This document shows positions 19,712 to 31,052 of a DNA stretch of 64,000 bases, in pieces (position 1 is the first letter of the stretch; each line of letters begins with the position of its first letter). Source of the stretch: Lineus longissimus. Lineage: Eukaryota; Nemertea; Pilidiophora; Heteronemertea; Lineidae. The notes under the pieces are model-generated. The model ran no database searches and was not told the origin of the DNA. It saw only the letters and a program-made list of their open reading frames with translations. The stretch covers positions 2,792,001 to 2,856,000 of the forward strand of contig NC_088321.1 of the NCBI RefSeq assembly GCF_910592395.1, given 5' to 3'. The position numbers were made by a program, and so were the translations under genes.

Positions 19712-20625
19712 CTTGCTTTGTTCTGACTGACCTGATCTACGTCATCAAAAAATCCCTAGCGGCCACATGTGGAACTAATCTAAAGTTGTGTGTGGTGGGA
19801 AATTCAAATAGTTTAAAATTGAAAATTGAAATAACTAAATAATGACTTTATTATTAGAATTTTTTTAATGTCTGGGATCTTGTTTTTTTAACCCTCAACA
19901 TATTTCATGAGTATCAAGCATGTTTTCAAACCTTGATATATGGCCTTTAATGTTTGTAATATACTAGTAATAGATGAAACAAGGCCAGCCTGTTAGCAGA
20001 AAAAAAATCACGATTGAGCTGTATTATGTTCTCACCCTGGAGAATCAGCTCACTGTATAGCCGAGAATCTTATCTTGATATTTAGTTCTGGTTCTGGTTG
20101 GTTAATTCGCAGTCCTCCAGAGGGGAATTTAATTTAAGAATGGCTATATCACATTATAAAGAGAAAACAGCCAACAAGTTCGCTCCTTGGTAAATTCACT
20201 AAAATAATTCACCTGCCTGTGTCGAACTGGTAGCATGGACAGTAAGACATGCAATTATTTTGAAGTAAATAATTCGGCGAGATACTCGGTGATGCGCGCA
20301 TAAAATCAAAGCACATTTGAATATGTTCGCAATATCCACAGGACCAACAGGTGGAGCATTTTTCGCTTCATGTGATGCAAATCATACTTGGAGAGCGTGA
20401 TTACCAGATGGACACAATTATATTTCGTTGAAAAAATCCAACAACACAGTTTTTGAAGATTTACTGAGTAACCTTTTCCTCTCCCAGGCCAGGCCAGCTC
20501 AGCTAGCTGGAAAGCTTGCCTGATTCTCGGCCATCTGGCAAGTCTTCACATCGGTGCGCCGTTTTCGACCCATGCATTCAGTGACGGATTGATATATGTT
20601 TCTGAGATGCATGACCCTCATACCT
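19712..20625. other. Intronic sequence, nothing recognised
   Basis: This AT-rich stretch of intron 5 contains no exon, RNA gene or repeat that I could identify. Confidence 0.5.
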
Positions 20626-21142
20626 CGACGCAAGGACCCAACGCGCCGCATAGCGGCAAAATAGCAAAGATGGCGAAAATTTTATAACGGGTCACCGTGA
20701 TCTCATTATGGACTTATAGCGCGATTATGGGGTTGTAACTATTTTGCTCTCTAGTGTCACGAGGAAAGAAAAGCACGCGACTTAACGCCGACCTATTTGT
20801 GTAAAGTGATAATTAGATGGTATATAGTTCAGGAAATGTTGATTAATAATCATTCCATATCTTCTTTTGAGAGCATTTTTAATTGTAAAAAATATATGCC
20901 TACGTCACAGAGTGTTTGAAATGGTCATTTTTATCACAGTAGTCTCGTGCAGCCAGAAGTTCTTTACTTATAAGTCTGGCGCATGCCAGACTTTCTTTGT
21001 ACGAGACGTTTTCAAGCACGATGTATGTGGGCAGAAGCAACACTGCGCAAGATTACCTCGAGCAGGGGCTAATAATAGATTATGCTAATCAGCATACCTT
21101 CCTCATTGAGTTTTCCAAGAATGGTCCATATCGCCCGAAGCT
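20626..21142 (+). repeat. 520-bp dispersed repeat, copy 2
   Basis: This is the direct-orientation partner of 13685-14206, sharing ACGCAAGGACCCAACGCGCC, the GATAATTAGA(A/T)GGTATATA block and AGATTATGCTAATNAGCATA. It is noncoding. About 15 bases later comes the hairpin at 21158-21201. Confidence 0.8.
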
Positions 21143-21157
21143 CGGGACGGCATGGTT

Positions 21158-21201
21158 GTCTGTTGACTGTGCTTTAAGAGAGACTGGCACAGTCAACAGA
21201 C
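21158..21201. repeat. 14-bp inverted repeat hairpin
   Basis: GTCTGTTGACTGTG and CACAGTCAACAGAC are exact reverse complements around CTTTAAGAGAGACTGG. It shares its left arm with the hairpin at 14382-14441. Confidence 0.7.
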
Positions 21202-22247
21202 ACCCCTATACCCCCTCACACTTAGAAACCACAAACGCCCACCCCTTCCTGCTACCTTAATACCTCTGGATCATGATCAGATAATAAAAAAGCTAAGATT
21301 GTCTGTTTCTGGACATTTTATCACAAGAACATAGCACTTACACGTGAATGTATAAAGTTATTGACTGGTTTCGTTTCAGACTGTTTTCTCTCATTTTTTG
21401 GGAAAAGGCTAAACACCTTAATTTATATTCTTTTTTTAAGGAATGACCATTTTAGAGGTAACACCGGCATTAATGAAATCTGCAAAACGACATTGTATTT
21501 TTGTCATGTCAGTCTAAAATAAGCCTTAAACTAATCACAATATCTTTAAGATCTTGAATCTCCTCGGTTTGTTCCATTGTACATGTTGAATTGGATGCAG
21601 CCAGTATTTCCTTGGCCGTTTCGGCTGAACATGGCCAACATTTCTCAATCGTCTTTTTTTTCTAAGTTTCGATCTTGCCCATGGCTCGCTGTTCTCTCGA
21701 CTCGGCTTGTTAAAACTAACATTGTCAGTGTATTTTTATTTCAGTTACAATTCTGCCAAAGTTACAGGGAAGCAAGGTGAACTCGTGGTCATGGTCGTTG
21801 GTCCATGCATCGCATTTATCAGTGAAAAGCTACTCATAATAAAATGTCTATGCCATAACGCGAGCCTTTTCTGAATCGTATTTAGTTCTAAACTACCTAG
21901 CTTTTCTATTGGGAGAAACAATGACCATGGCAGACGAGTTATGTGTGCAAACCTCCAAAGTTCAACTCAAAGGGTCTAGCTTGCCTCACCAAAACTGTTT
22001 TGTAAATTTGTTATTAAAAACATTGCAACGATTCAGTAGCACATTAAAGAAGAGGCTTCCAGGATGTTCATGAAGTGGAAGAAAGCTACAAGCGACTTTA
22101 CTCAAAGTATGTCAATACAAAGTGAAATGTAGAGGTCAATTCTAAATACGAATGTATGTTTCTCTTTTTAACGACAGAATACACTTGCACTCACACTTAA
22201 TCCTAATCGCACTATGGCTCAAAGTGATTATCTGACTTTGAACTAAC
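21202..22247. other. Intronic sequence, nothing recognised
   Basis: No exon or repeat was identified between the hairpin and the kinase P-loop exon. Confidence 0.5.
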
Positions 22248-22405
22248 CTTGGTTGTTGCATTTGGTTGGAATTTTATTTCCTTGACCGCGATCTGTTCAT
22301 CGGTAATGGTTTGTTGGTACAAGTGAACTGTGCCGAAACCACCTCTACCGAGGACACAGTTATTTCTCTTTTGATAATCCAAAAAGCTTCGCTTCTCCTT
22401 TGTGT
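22248..22405 (-). CDS. Protein kinase exon 5: glycine loop and VAIK lysine
   Basis: The translation after a shared Asp codon is TKEKRSFLDYQKRNN, CVLGRGGFGTVHLYQQ and EQIAVKEIKFQPNATTK. GRGGFGTV is the nucleotide-binding glycine loop, and the Lys of IAVKEI is the ATP-anchoring residue. The acceptor is TTATTACAG and the donor GTTAGT. The exon has two bases completing a codon from 23478-23608 and ends in phase 0 before 15568-15708. This is the start of the kinase fold. Confidence 0.92.
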
Positions 22406-22796
22406 CTGTAATAAATATCATAAAAGTCATGTCAAGTTTAAAAAAATCAAAGCAGCAGCATATTTTAAAATTTCGCCATACGTCAAATATTCATGAACGG
22501 AATTCATCATTGGTCAATCAAAGCACAAATAAAAAAAAATTCAAATCATTTAAAATTCATTTCATGTTTATCAAGTGAAGTCTATGTGACACGGAAATGG
22601 ACCTCCATGGTAATGCCATCAAAGGGTTTCAAAATCGATGCGTGCTGGACTGAATACCTCATGTAAGCAATCTACTCTTCAACGACAGAGGCGCGACATT
22701 TTTTTTCCGAAACGACACATCCTTGGTCCAAGCATAATTTCCATTTGGACTAATAACGATTTCTACCAAAAAGTTAACAAAGAATGTAGAGAGACT

Positions 22797-22876
22797 GCAT
22801 AAAAAATGTGCGTAAGGCGAGATTCGATCCAGTGATCTATGGGATGCTAAACAAACTGCTCTACCCACTGCGGCAG
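22797..22876 (-). repeat. tRNA-derived SINE-like sequence
   Basis: On the minus strand GCAGTGGGTAGAGCAGTTTG gives an A box and ACTGGATCGAATCTCGCC a B box. The words TAGATCACTGG just before the B box are shared with the unit at 31504-31585, which points to a common SINE family rather than a functional tRNA. Confidence 0.5.
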
Positions 22877-23085
22877 CTGCCAACCATAGAAAATTTGTCC
22901 ATACTATAGCAGTACACAGATCCTTATTCTGAGTCAATTTACGAAACGATTATACGCGCGGCATCCTCTTTATAGTAGAAGTGCTAGAGGAACTACAAAT
23001 ATAGTGATAACAATTGCAATGGATGTGTCGTTTGGAAAAAAAGCGCGACCGGGGCACAGCACTGGGTATTGCCTGCAATACATTA

Positions 23086-23267
23086 TACAGTAGAACCTCT
23101 CTATTAAAGACACCCTCGGGACTAACAAGTGCTGTCCTTAATAGAGAGGTTCCCTGATTAGAGAGGTCAAATTGAATGGAAACACCAAATTTGGGACCAA
23201 AAGTAGTGTCCTTAATAGAGAGGGTGTCCTTAATAGAGAGGTGGCCACTACGGGAGGTTCTACTTTA
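23086..23267. mobile_element. pogo/Tigger-like MITE
   Basis: The body is 23088-23265 between TA dinucleotides. The ends are CAGTAGAACCTCTCTATTAA and its inverted counterpart AAGTAGAACCTCCCG. Internal copies of GTCCTTAATAGAGAGG repeat four times. TA duplication and CAGTRGAACCTC ends are typical of pogo/Tigger-derived nonautonomous elements. It is noncoding. Confidence 0.75.
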
Positions 23268-23477
23268 GTTAACACGTCAAACCAGCCGACGTTTTATCCC
23301 TGCTACAGTAACCCTCCAAAAAAATTGTAAAAACAAGTTCGAAAAAACGATAAAACTAAACTTCTTCACTATTGCTGTTTGTGTTGATGAGATCGACACT
23401 CCTTAATTATAAACAAGTGAATGAAAACAAACCTACTGCCCGTAGGAGGAGTTTGTCTCTTTTTGGGATTCACCTAC

Positions 23478-23608
23478 CGTATGCGTCCAAAATGGCATCT
23501 GCTGTTTCGTTTATTTCATCTATCATGTGGCTGTCATCAAATATATCACTAAAGTATATCAGCAACATACTTAGGCAATCGTAATCGGCGATCTCTATTG
23601 TACCACTT
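23478..23608 (-). CDS. Kinase-gene exon 4: second half of an acidic helical domain
   Basis: The translation (after one base completing Arg) is SGTIEIADYDCLSMLLIYFS, then DIFDDSHMIDEINETADAIL and DAY. The acceptor is CCTTTTCAG and the donor GTAGGT. It ends one base into the Asp codon completed by 22248-22405. With exon 3 it reads ...TDLWNILKRSGTIEIADYDC..., a pattern (DLW..L...G.I...DY..L..LL) resembling helices 4-5 of death-effector domains. That assignment is inference. Its position just before the kinase is direct. Confidence 0.75.
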
Positions 23609-24077
23609 CTGAAAAGGAAATAAAAGTACTTGTAATGTGAAAACAGATGCAGGTATTGTCAGATGTCACCGCTATTAAAACCATGCATGCGCAGGTCACC
23701 TTATTATTTGCTCTTGGACACAACAAGAATAGGTTCACATAGTGTACACTGCCAGGAATTATGGAACTATGCAGGAGCAGAGGGTACCTGGATGAGTCAT
23801 CACTCCAACTTTGGAGTTTAAAAAAATTGAAGGTATTTGTAATTCATATTTTGCGCGATAATTGCCAGGATTAATTGATGCGCTTTTTGACAACATGCAA
23901 GATCAAATGGGGGAAATGTTGACCTCGCCTCTCCAGTGTAAAAATGACTATAAAATGATGACTATTGAAATGATGGCTTTGACTGCATGTCCCTGGTTCA
24001 ATTTTTGTCAAACCATACGATGTCCAAGAAAACTTAAATAGCTATTTTCTTACATTTATCTCGTGCTTTTAGCCTAC

Positions 24078-24241
24078 CTCTTTAAGATATTCCAAAGGTC
24101 AGTGATCGTTCTAGTAGTTTTTGTCTCCGGCCCAATCACGCTAGTGAGCGCCTTATCAAAATCTAGCTTTTGATATTGGTCGTCATCAATGGAAGCACTA
24201 AGGTAGATACAAAGGGCTTCGTCCTTCTTTGTCTCTTCATC
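24078..24241 (-). CDS. Kinase-gene exon 3: first half of an acidic helical domain
   Basis: This encodes DEETKKDEALCIYLSASIDD, DQYQKLDFDKALTSVIGP and TRTITDLWNILK plus two bases of Arg. The acceptor is ACATGTATAG and the donor GTAGGC. It begins in phase 0, compatible with the coiled-coil exon at 34694-34971, and joins exon 4 in frame. Helix-like amphipathic segments (EALCIYLSASI, ITDLWNIL) fit a six-helix death-fold. The acceptor polypyrimidine tract is weak, so the start is less certain than for the kinase exons. Confidence 0.7.
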
Positions 24242-25058
24242 CTATACATGTAGTAGAGAGGCGAAACTAAAAAATTGGCCTGGGTCTAAGGTTTATCAAA
24301 ATAATCCATGCAAGAGACAAGCATCCAGCGCAGTAGACAGGGAGGGAATGGGGCCCCACACCTGGCTAGGGTGGATGCCAAGTGGATTCAATTTGGTTGC
24401 CTTTTCTCCCTTTTACGTTCATGTAAGACTAAGTATGTACATGATATATAGGTGCCGGTTGAATAAGTCCCTGTTATACGGAAAAAGTTGGTGTCGTGGC
24501 GAAATTGAGGCTCAAGGTTGGAGGCGAAAACGAGGCTCATGGATGGCGGTCATACAATTTTAGAGCTCCGGGTTTATGAGTATTCTATGATGCAAATACG
24601 GACAACAAGTACAAGAACGTAACGTGATCGAGGTGAAGAAACTAGTTGGAGTGAAGATTTTAGTAAACCGTTGAAGCAGTTTGAGAAGTGGAAATTCCTT
24701 TTGACAAGCCAGAGAAGTTCAGAATTGAGCCCCTTCCAAGTTAGCCACGCGGTTGTGTTGCATGGCTGCAGTGAATGCACGCCGGTCCGTGCACTGCACT
24801 GGTGAACCTGTTGCACTTAGACTTTGTGCATACCAACCGATGAAGTTGGAGTGGTCTGCCGGAGAAATGAGTTCCGGGTCAGTAGCATAGTTTTCACTCT
24901 GTTTGTACAGCTTGCCGGCCGGGGTAGCACAGTTTATTTTTCACCCTAACCAACCGCACCTTATTTTGTTGGGTGGTGCTGTGCTCGTGTAGCATTTTAA
25001 GTGTCATTCTAGCATTAGTCGAGTATTCAGTTTAAGTTAAAGCCAAAAATAATTAGTT
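24242..25058. other. Intronic spacer
   Basis: No exon was recognised. A modest hairpin, GCACAG...ACCACCC-type pairing, occurs near 24930-25000. Otherwise nothing can be named. Confidence 0.45.
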
Positions 25059-26669
25059 TTGAATTTAATGTTCTCATTAGCTTACCAGTTACGAGCCGTT
25101 TTAAAATTTGAAATGTTAATCTTGTTTCTCGTTGGCTCACCAGTTAAATGTTTAGCTGAACGTCTTCTTGAATCGAATAGTCGGTCTTTTTGTTCAAGGT
25201 TAAATAAAACGAAAGGTAAAACATCGAGTTATGCAAATATTGTAGACGGTAAGACAGACAAGGGTAATATTGCTGATATATTTGCTGAGAAATACAACAC
25301 ATTATTAACGAGTGTATCATATCGTGAGTAGGATATGACGGCCCTCCTCGATGACATCGAATCGCAAATAGTTAATTAACACCATCATGTCCCGTGTGGA
25401 CATGATGATCATGTGGTCACTGTAGGTGAAATCCATAAGGCAATTGGACTACTTAACAAGGGTAAACATAGAGGTAACCATAAGATCTATACGGACCATT
25501 TAATTCATAGTAGTGACAAGTTCAAAGAATGTCTAGCGAAAGTATTCACAGCTATGTTAACCCATGCATATGTACCTCAGGGTTTAAAGAATCGACCAAA
25601 TTTCCTGTTCCGAAAGATAAAAAGAAAATCGCTGAAAGACTCTGACAATAATAGAGGGATTACTCTCAGCAGTATTGTAGGAAGGTGTTAGATCACATTT
25701 TTATGTCAAAAAACGAAAATATTTTCTCATCTTGTGACTTACAATTCGGGTTTAAGAAGTAAATGTCCACTACTCAATGCACTTTTGTCATTAAGGAGAC
25801 GATTTAATACTATAGAAACAAAGGGACTGGTGTTTATTCCATGTTTTTAGATGCTAGTAAGGCATTTGACAGAGTGAATTATATTAAATTATTCAAGTTA
25901 TTACTGAAAAAAGGTTGTTGTCCGATCGTAGCTAGGTTCCTTGCTATCATGTATACAGACCAAAGAGTTAATGTAACATGGAACGGTCACAGAAGTAGAA
26001 ATTTTGGAGTGCGAAATGGTATTAAGAAGGGGGGCGTCCTTTCTCCAATACTTTTTTGTATTTACACTGACGAATTATTATCAAGGCTAAAATATTCCGG
26101 TTACGGTTGCTATATAGGAAATCTGTTCATGGGAGTACTTGCATACGTCGATGATGTAGTCATATTGTCCCCGACTAGGCATGGGATGCGTAAGCTCTTA
26201 CAGATATGTTCGGCATTCTCAGTTGAATGTCAGGTCATTTTTAATCCCACAAAAAGTCAACTTGTGTATCCCCCCCCCCATTTGTATGGGCGGATCAAGT
26301 GATTAAAATGTAATACTATGGGCCACTCATCTTGGTCACATTATTGGTGAAGATGATGACGTCAGAAACCTTGTTAATGCTGTTAATATATTATATTTGT
26401 GAGTAAATATTTTGGTTGCTCAATTTGGTCATTGCTATTCAGCAACAGAATATAAGTTATTCAAGTCTTTCGCAATGGCACAATATGGATGTGTCATCTG
26501 GAACTTTACCCCTGGAAAAATAGAAAGATTCTGCGTTGCCTGGCGGAAATGTGTAAGAAAATTATTTAACATTCCTTATATGACACACTCTAATTTGCTC
26601 CGAAATATTTGTGAAGACTTGCCCCCAAGACCTACAACATCATGTACGCTTTTTAAAATGTATTTTTAG
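25059..26669 (+). pseudogene. Decayed LINE reverse transcriptase (LINE B)
   Basis: Successive fragments in different frames give a connector (SYANIVDGKTDKGNIADIFA), an early RT motif (LLNKGKHRGNHKIYTDHLIH), NNRGITLSSIVGR, FLDASKAFDRVNY, NGIKKGGVLSPILFCIYTDE and AYVDDVVIL, then a thumb segment (FAMAQYGCVIWNFTPGKIER). Several stops and frameshifts separate them. The catalytic box is YVDD where LINE A has YADD. The order and motifs match LINE A (9.7 kb) and LINE E (54.9 kb), so these are three remnants of one family. It lies within kinase intron 2. Confidence 0.8.
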
Positions 26670-26675
26670 CTCGAG

Positions 26676-26810
26676 CTTGTCAAATAAGCTGCTCAGTGGC
26701 GTTCGTCTGTCCGTCCGTCGGTCCGGACGTCCGTCCGTTAAACCCATGGTGCACATTTTGTAACCATAAGACCTAGAGACTTCAATTTTGCATTTCTGGA
26801 TACTTCTGGT
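26676..26810 (+). repeat. Divergent left end of an AGCTC/GTCCGTCC repeat
   Basis: TTTTTAGCTCGAGCTTGTCA followed by GTCTGTCCGTCCGTCGGTCC and GCACATTTTGTAAC repeats the plan of the AGCTCACC elements at 42966 and 56728: terminal AGCTC, a CGTC-rich microsatellite, then a GCAC-TTTTGTAAC block. It directly abuts the LINE B remnant. Confidence 0.5.
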
Positions 26811-28952
26811 CAAACTCTACTTTCAAAACATAATCTGTCGCCATTCGACCTACTTCCTGCGAGTGAGAGCGCATGAAGGAAACTGGCCTATATCGGCCTA
26901 AGAGCAGCAGAATTAGTGGAAATATGCTCTAATATTAAGATAAAATTCTTGAAAAACTATTTTATTGAGAAAAAGTTCAAAATTTTAAAAGGAGAGGGCG
27001 CTACCTGCCTTTTAATTATTTCTGCTGATTCAAATTCCCGCCCGATGACGTCAGCCATCAATGAAGTCTCCTATTTGCCAGTTCTCAAAACATGGCAGCT
27101 ACACAACAAAGCAGCAGTAGCTCCAGGAATAAATCACTGTTCACTTCAGCTTCGTAATCGATTGTACCCCCACTTTATTGTGTGGTGTTCCTATTCAATC
27201 AACGATGTAAGGCCTTATAATGTTGGTTTTAATTGAGAAGGTGCATTATAAGCGGCCTGCGAAATACCGACAAAATGGCGGCATGTTGTTTACGCCATGT
27301 GCAATAATCTTGGAGCTCAATGAGTACTCAGCTCGATGACGATGGCCCGCTACGCCTACGGGCTGGTACTACGGTCGTACCGTGGGAAGGAACCCAATTT
27401 TCTGCTTAAAAAGTAGTCTGGTAGGCGATATTATCACTAGTTCGTTTCAGTGGTAGTCATAAGGTCTTTAGGGACTACTTTCAGAAATTAGTTCTTGAAA
27501 ATTTGGCCACATTTCTGTGAAAACGATATCGGAAGTGCATGCTCTGCTCGCGATGACATCGCCGATGTATTTTGAAGTGGAGAATTCCCACAGTATGTGC
27601 AGTGAATCGGCATGATTCTGTTCGCCTATTAAGTTTTAGTTCTACAATTCTTTCATGAGTAAAAAGTAGACATTCTAAGCAATACAATAATGTCACTCCG
27701 ATAAAAATTGATTGGAAATTGAGGGAGTACGGCATTCTGTTCGGCAACTGGCAGCGCTGAAAAAAATACATTGCATACTGTACAATACCAAATGGCACAT
27801 TTTAAAAAGCGCTCATTGGACAACGTAGGGAATCACCAGAAATGACGTCATCGCTGGTCTAAATAGAAAACTACGGTGGCGCAGTAGAGCGCAAGAAAAG
27901 GTTTAGCATTAACTTCGTCATGCAAGCTTCAGCAACAAAACGATTTCTCATGAATGATTTACTTGATCATCATCAGCTTGTTTTCCCCTGATAGATAAAA
28001 AAATGATTTACAATTTCCATCAAAGTTTTCTATTTTGTGTACAGTCACATGTTATTTAACTGGCAAGGAGCCAAGCAGTTTTGAATATTTGCGGGAAAAT
28101 ACTTCGTACTTGTAAACGAGGCTATGACAATGAGTATGCTCATTCAGGGCATTAACTTCATGTTACGGTAAATATTTTCATACGATGATTTCACCCGAAT
28201 TATGATCAGGATTGAGGAATGAACAGTGGCATAATTATGTCAACCAAAAACATTGGTACCGTAGTGAACGCAAAAGGATATCAAATACCATGGAGCATGC
28301 CATTTTCATGCATAATGAACTAAACACCGGGAAGATATTAATGATATTAACTCAGCTGAGCGCCAGGCCCTTGGACCTCTTGTTGTTATAGCAAGGAGCA
28401 CTAATCCTTTGCTAAGAATGAGCGGTAAGCTTGCCTTTAGCGGAAGCAACTCACATGTGGCCAAAAACATCAATGCCGTGTGTGCAAAGGCAGGCACCCC
28501 TTAATATGATATCATGAACATATATTTAAACAAACATGATTTTCTTAGACACGCAAATGTCAATCTGACTGACACAGCCAATGTCATCAAGGACATGATC
28601 AGCCTACGTGACCACAGAGACCACGCATTTTTGATAACGACGAAATTAATTATATGAGGAGGTTTCCAGCTACCGTTTTATGGAGTTTTCTAGCAGCAGA
28701 AACTTCAAGAACCGTCAAGTCGAGTTGGAGCAGGTAAAGTAGTTTAGTTATTTAGTACCTTTACCAGGTCCAAAAAAAACAGCGATTAATATTTTTCTTA
28801 GCAAGAAATTATAAGAAAAAAATTGCCAAGAAAGTAATTACTTTTAAAAATCTCACAAGATCTTACAATGATTAATATTGGTAAGAAATTAATTGGTAAG
28901 AAATTAACAAGAATATAATGGACGCTAGTTTTCTATTCTATTCTATCTAAGA
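26811..28952. other. Intronic sequence, nothing recognised
   Basis: There is no convincing exon, RNA gene or repeat. Open frames of about 100 codons (27481-27798 minus, 26916-27236 plus) show no recognisable motif. Confidence 0.5.
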
Positions 28953-30430
28953 GGAAGTCAAGGCTGCAATCATTGCTCTTCAAAACAATCGTGCTGCCGG
29001 CCCAGGCGGTATTAACAGCGAGCTATCCAAACACTCGAAGAACATCGTCTCCCACCCACTGGCCAAGACCATCAATTCATTCTTTGAACACCACATTTCA
29101 ATCGCGACACTAGGAGAAGGTACACTTATCTCACTGCCCAAGCCAAAAAAGCCCCCCCCCCGGACCACCAGCTGACCAGCCAATTGCCCTAATAAACAGC
29201 ATACGTAAGATCATGTCCATCATCACAGACGCTGCGTCGCATCAGAGACAAGGTCGACTGCTTAATCACCGGACCCTACTAGAGTGGTTTCAAAAGAGGC
29301 AGGAGCTGCGTAGACATCGTATGGGCCCAACGCATACTGACATCAGTGGTGATGACAAGGACACGGGACTTCCATAAGATGGGCATCGACATGTCACGAT
29401 CTATCGACACCATCAGACGAAAACGCGTCCTAGATGTCCTGGTACTAACAGGCTGCAACGATGACGAACTGGGACTTGCGTGATCACTACTAGCAGGGAC
29501 AAAGCTCAGGGTACGGGTACCGTGCTGTTTGACTCATTCGAGACCACAATTGGCTCCCCTCAAGGCGTCAGCCTATCACCTGTCCTTTTCACCTGCTACC
29601 TTGCTGCTGCTGCTCTCTCATCCGAGAAAATTTCACCAGACCTAACCCTCCGGTCTCCATTCTGGGTATGCCACTCGAAATGGAGATTGCAGATGATGTT
29701 GACTTCCTGGACAAAGAAAAGGAACCCCTGCACCAACTCAAGTCAGTAGCAGCAGAGAGACTGAAATACAACAACCTGTTCATGATCGAGACAAAGACGG
29801 AGTTCAGCCATGTATACCTTGCAGAACCCACTGAACAAGATCCACACGGGAAGATTCTCCGCGACAATGAGAGCTGGCGCAGGAACAAGACCCTGGGCTC
29901 CTTACTGTGTGGCACAGCAAAAACCACATCCCGCTGCATACATGGCTTCACTGCATTCCATACCCTGCGGAAACTGTGGAACAGACGAACTAAGATCCCA
30001 CTGAAGACAAGACTCCACCTCTACAAAGCCAATTGCGTATCCATCATACTCTACAAATGCAATAGCTGGGGCCGTATAAATACCTAAAGCCATGCTAGAT
30101 ACGCTGGATGCTTGCCACCGCAGACACATGTCACTGCTGGCCGAAAAGCATCATCAGCACCAAGGCACTGTACGAACTGAATCTCTCTCTGCCAAGGTTG
30201 CAAAACAAAGATGGTCGATGCTGTGCCATGTTCTTCCCATGGATCCCGACACACCTGCCCAAAGGGCACTTGACTTTGCTGTCACAGGTTCAAAGACCTA
30301 TAAACTCTGCCAAGGACCACATTGCACAAACCTACTGCGTACCACACGCACAGACCTGAAACAAGCCGGACTGGGCCAACGGCGCACTGCGAGTATATCG
30401 AGAATATCTCTTCGGGATAAAGAAAGATGA
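28953..30430 (+). pseudogene. Heavily decayed LINE of a second lineage (LINE C)
   Basis: The fragment order is EVKAAIIALQNNRAAGPGGI (start of RT), TTIGSPQGVSLSPVLFTCYL, then MEIADDVDFLD in place of the YADDVDFL box. After these come a connector (LKYNNLFMIETKTEFSHVYL), KIPLKTRLHLYKANCVSIILY, and a tail with LDACHRRHM and RWSMLCHVLPMDPDTPAQRA. Many frameshifts and stops break it. The ADDVDFL and SIILYKCNSWG style differs from LINE A/B/E and LINE D, so it is a distinct clade. It lies in kinase intron 2. Confidence 0.78.
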
Positions 30431-30528
30431 ATGGTATTGAAGTTATTTTCAAGTAAAGGCATTTTTTTAGTATTGACAGAAATACATTTAATCGCCAAAA
30501 ACAGTAGAAACGACATATTTAAAAGTTG

Positions 30529-30605
30529 TGTTGTGGGAATCGAACCTGGGCAATATGTTTAACAGGCCAATGCCGTATCTATTAAGCCATGAAGAGTTCT
30601 TGTTT
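30529..30605 (-). repeat. tRNA-like SINE fragment
   Basis: The minus strand reads TTCATGGCTTAATAGATACG (A-box position) and GCCCAGGTTCGATTCCCACA (a good B box). The anticodon stem is not formed, so a SINE head or tRNA pseudogene is favoured. Confidence 0.45.
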
Positions 30606-30690
30606 GTGAATTGGCCTATTATAGGCCTGGTGCATTATGCATTATGCATGAGCAATGTGCGGTTTAAATATCCATGCACATGCTCTTGAC

Positions 30691-31052
30691 CAGTGTAGGG
30701 ATTCGGACAGTATCACCAAATCACTGTCCCTATGGTTACCGAAGCGGCCAGCAGACGACACAAAATAAATTGAAAGCACATGCAGATTCAACTGCAAATA
30801 TTTCCTGTCCTATGGCACTCGACAAGATTTGCTGATTGGTATTTCTAGATGATAGATTAAACACACCTGCCAATAGGTTTTTATTGATGAAGCTGTCCAG
30901 AATAAGAAGAAAACCGGTGTTTTTGTAGCTCTATGCCAAATTAATTGCGGTTGAATCCGCATCTGCTTCCAATTTATTTGGTGTCGTCTGCTAGCCGCTT
31001 CGGTAACTGTAGCGGACAGTGATTTGCTGACACTGTCCGAATCCCCACACTG
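30691..31052. mobile_element. 362-bp MITE with ~110-bp terminal inverted repeats
   Basis: The left end CAGTGTAGGGATTCGGACAG and the inverted right end CAGTGTGGGGATTCGGACAG stay alignable for about 110 bases, through TTACCGAAGCGG and GCAGACGACAC. The CAG...CTG ends are hAT-like, but the flanking 8 bases do not match, so the superfamily is unsettled. It is noncoding. Confidence 0.75.

Noticed and set aside
22797-22876. Functional tRNA gene on the minus strand
   Set aside because: A and B boxes are present but the anticodon and acceptor stems do not pair. A SINE or pseudogene fits better.
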